Assembly (NCBI GenBank): GCA_001829505.1
Contig: MIBK01000113.1
Coordinates: forward strand, 9,124-17,362
DNA: 8,239 nt
Reading direction: 5' to 3'
DNA from: Spirochaetes bacterium RBG_16_67_19
Lineage (GTDB): Bacteria; Spirochaetota; Spirochaetia; SZUA-6; DRHE01
The translations under genes were made by a program, and so were the position numbers. Below, piece after piece: positions 6,421-8,239 of the stretch. How positions within the stretch are numbered: the first letter of the stretch is position 1; each line of letters opens with the position of its first letter. The notes below the pieces were generated by a model. It did not search any database. It was given only the letters and a program-made list of their open reading frames with translations, and was not told the DNA's origin.

Positions 6421-8239
6421 GAGCGTGAGGACGGCCCGAAAGGCCTGCAGGCCCTGCTGGAGCGCATCGAAACACTGCGCAGCCTGCCCACGCTGCCCCA
6501 TATCCTGTTGAGGCTGATCGAGCTGTGCAACAGGCCGGAGAATGGCCTGCAGGAGATCGCTCGCCTGATCAACCAGGACCCGGCGTTGAGCGAGCGGGTC
6601 CTGCGCCTGGTGAACTCCGCCTTCTACAGCCTGAAGCAGAAGATCACCACCATCGGCGAGGCCCTGCTGCTGCTGGGCCTGGAGGCGGTGAAGAACATCG
6701 CCATCAGCTCCTCGGTGTACCAGGTTTTCCAGGGGCCGCCGGCCCGGCACGGCCTCGACTTAAAGAACTTCTGGTGGCATTCGGTGCGCTGCGGCGTGAT
6801 CGCCCGCCGCCTGGCCGTCAAGACCGCTTATGCCTCGCCGGACGAGGCCTTCCTGGCGGGCCTGATGCACGACATCGGCAAGATCCTGCTCTGGTCGAGC
6901 TTCCGCAGGGAGTACGCCGGGACTGGAGGGGGGCTTCCGGCCGCGGAGCGCAGGCTGGGCCTCACCCACGCCGAGGCGGGGGCCTGGTTGATCGGACGCT
7001 GGCAGCTGCCCACTTTCCTTCCGGACGCGGTGCGCTACCATCACGAAGCGGTGGAGAGGATCGTGGTCTCCTTCCCGCTGGTGCGCCTGGTCTTCGCCGC
7101 CAACCTGCTGGCCGGCGAAGGCGGGCTGCCTGCGGCGGTCCAGGCCCTGGGCCTGGCCGCGCGGGACCTGGAGTCGCTGCGTGCGGAAGCCGAGGAGGAG
7201 GCCCGCCAGATCGCCGGCTCGCTGGACATCCAGGTCGCCCCGGCGGCTCCCGGGCCCGTGGAGCGGGCCAAGGAAGAGGCCCTGGCCCGGCTGGTGCGCG
7301 ATTACTCGCAGCTGGCGGGCATCAGCGAGGGCTTCATCAAGGCCGCGCGGCGCGAGGAAGTCCTGGAGGCGCTGCGGCGAGGCCTCGCCCTGCTGTTCGA
7401 CCTGGCCAGTACACGCTGGTTCCGCCTGGAAGGCGCCTGGCTGGTGGGCGAGGCGGCGGCCGGCTGCGGCGAGTTGCGCGTGCCCTGCCAGGAGTCCTCC
7501 GGCCTGCTGGGCCGCAGCCTGGCCCGCGGCGAGGTGCTGGACTCCTTCAGCCCGCTGGCCGCGCCCAGCCTCTATGACGAGCAGCTGGCCCGCCTGCTGG
7601 GAGCGCAGGGGATCCTGTGCCTGCCCCTGCGCGCCGAGGGCCAGGGCCTGGGAGTGCTGGCCGCCGGCATCCGGGTGCGGGACCACGCCGGCCTGGCCGC
7701 GCGCGAAACCCTCCTGGGGCTGCTGGCCGACCAGGCCTCCCTGGCCCTGTTCGCCCTGATCACCCAGGAACGGCAGGCGGAGCGCATCCGCGAGGAGCGC
7801 CTGGGCTCCGCCTCGGCGCTGGCCCGCCGGGTCGTGCACGAGGCCCGCAACCCGCTGGGGATCATCTCCAACTACCTGTCCATCCTGTCCGGCAAGCTGC
7901 GGCAGGACGCCTCGATGCAGGAGGACCTGCGCATCGTGCGGGAGGAAATCCGGCGGGTTTCGCAGATCATCTCCGAGTTGAGCAGCTTTTCCACACCCGG
8001 GCCCGCGGCCCGGGAAACGGTGGACCTCAACGCCCTGCTGGCCGACCTGGGCAGGATCTCCCGCGAGCCGCTTTGGGAGAGCTCCCGCATCCGCCTCCAG
8101 CTGGCTCTGGATCCCCAGGTGCCTCCGTTGGAATCCGAGAAGGACCGGCTCAAGCAGGTGTTCCTGAACCTGTTGAAGAACGCCGCCGAGGCCATGCCGT
8201 CGGGCGGCGAGCTGGGACTGCAGACCCGCCTGCTGCCCG
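6418..8239 (+). CDS. HDOD-GAF-sensor histidine kinase, 5' part (3' end outside window)
   Basis: The frame is open from TTG 6418 to the window edge, giving 607 residues of an incomplete protein. Residues about 15-230 form an HDOD domain: LPTLPHILLRLI, INQDPALSERVLRLVNSAFY, FWWHS (His121), MHDIGK (His151-Asp152), THAEAG (His184) and YHHEA (His208-209). The last metal-binding Asp of the HD superfamily appears replaced (FAANLLA, Asn229), so hydrolase activity is doubtful. Residues about 308-446 look like a GAF sensor domain. A short helical linker leads to a HisKA-type H-box with phospho-acceptor His474 (VVHEARNPLGIISNYL). The N-box of the HATPase domain is at about 578-597 (FLNLLKNAAEA, Asn588). 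The ATP-lid G-boxes lie beyond the window. No membrane helix is seen, so the protein should be cytosolic. The GAF ligand and any response regulator are unknown. The gene follows rodA after 11 bases, which suggests co-transcription with the elongasome. A link to wall growth is inferred from this position only. Confidence 0.92.
   Translation, partial: MEREDGPKGLQALLERIETLRSLPTLPHILLRLIELCNRPENGLQEIARLINQDPALSERVLRLVNSAFYSLKQKITTIGEALLLLGLEAVKNIAISSSVYQVFQGPPARHGLDLKNFWWHSVRCGVIARRLAVKTAYASPDEAFLAGLMHDIGKILLWSSFRREYAGTGGGLPAAERRLGLTHAEAGAWLIGRWQLPTFLPDAVRYHHEAVERIVVSFPLVRLVFAANLLAGEGGLPAAVQALGLAARDLESLRAEAEEEARQIAGSLDIQVAPAAPGPVERAKEEALARLVRDYSQLAGISEGFIKAARREEVLEALRRGLALLFDLASTRWFRLEGAWLVGEAAAGCGELRVPCQESSGLLGRSLARGEVLDSFSPLAAPSLYDEQLARLLGAQGILCLPLRAEGQGLGVLAAGIRVRDHAGLAARETLLGLLADQASLALFALITQERQAERIREERLGSASALARRVVHEARNPLGIISNYLSILSGKLRQDASMQEDLRIVREEIRRVSQIISELSSFSTPGPAARETVDLNALLADLGRISREPLWESSRIRLQLALDPQVPPLESEKDRLKQVFLNLLKNAAEAMPSGGELGLQTRLLP

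Noticed and set aside
5309..6475. Minus-strand open frame opposite rodA (388 codons)
   Set aside because: The translation is Gln/His/Gly/Asp-rich, the complement of membrane-helix codons, with no ribosome site or domain.
6525..7577. Alternative + frame of 350 codons within the HDOD-kinase gene
   Set aside because: The product is Gly/Pro/Arg/Ala-rich without motifs, and the overlapping frame has HDOD and GAF features throughout.

Overview
The window is a dense, single-strand stretch of a GC-rich bacterial chromosome. Seven genes, all on the + strand, run end to end with no gap longer than about 30 bases. Five of them form the classic rod-shape (elongasome) cluster mreB-mreC-mreD-mrdA(PBP2)-rodA. 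I see no RNA gene, mobile element, CRISPR array or convincing terminator. No strong promoter is visible, so the main promoter probably lies upstream of the window.

Layout: 1-786 is the 3' part of a tetratricopeptide-repeat (TPR) protein. 817-1851 is mreB, 1865-2704 mreC, 2704-3219 mreD, 3216-5096 mrdA and 5093-6406 rodA. From 6418 to the window edge runs the 5' part of a large HDOD-GAF-histidine-kinase protein that begins with a TTG codon. mreC/mreD, mreD/mrdA and mrdA/rodA overlap by 1 to 4 bases (TGATG, ATGA, GTGA). This implies translational coupling and one polycistronic mRNA.

How the genes work together: MreB polymerises on the inner face of the cytoplasmic membrane. MreC (periplasmic, coiled coil plus beta domain) and MreD (integral membrane) link it to the RodA glycosyltransferase and the PBP2 transpeptidase, which make side-wall peptidoglycan. 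The flanking genes are the less ordinary part. The upstream TPR protein could be a scaffold. The downstream protein combines an HDOD output/scaffold domain, a GAF sensor and a kinase core, and might tie cell-wall elongation to signalling, but that rests on gene order only.

Organism: a rod-forming, Gram-negative-type, GC-rich bacterium. RodA carries an extra block of about 65 residues with two additional predicted membrane helices. From memory this resembles RodA of spirochaetes and the Bacteroidetes/FCB lineages more than that of E. coli. The HDOD-kinase architecture recalls deltaproteobacteria and related candidate phyla. I cannot assign a phylum from the sequence alone.

Most interesting points: (1) the HDOD-GAF-kinase fused to the end of the elongasome operon, with a degenerate HD site; (2) a likely Cys3His zinc site in PBP2 at the spacing of the E. 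coli PBP2 zinc site; (3) the enlarged RodA.
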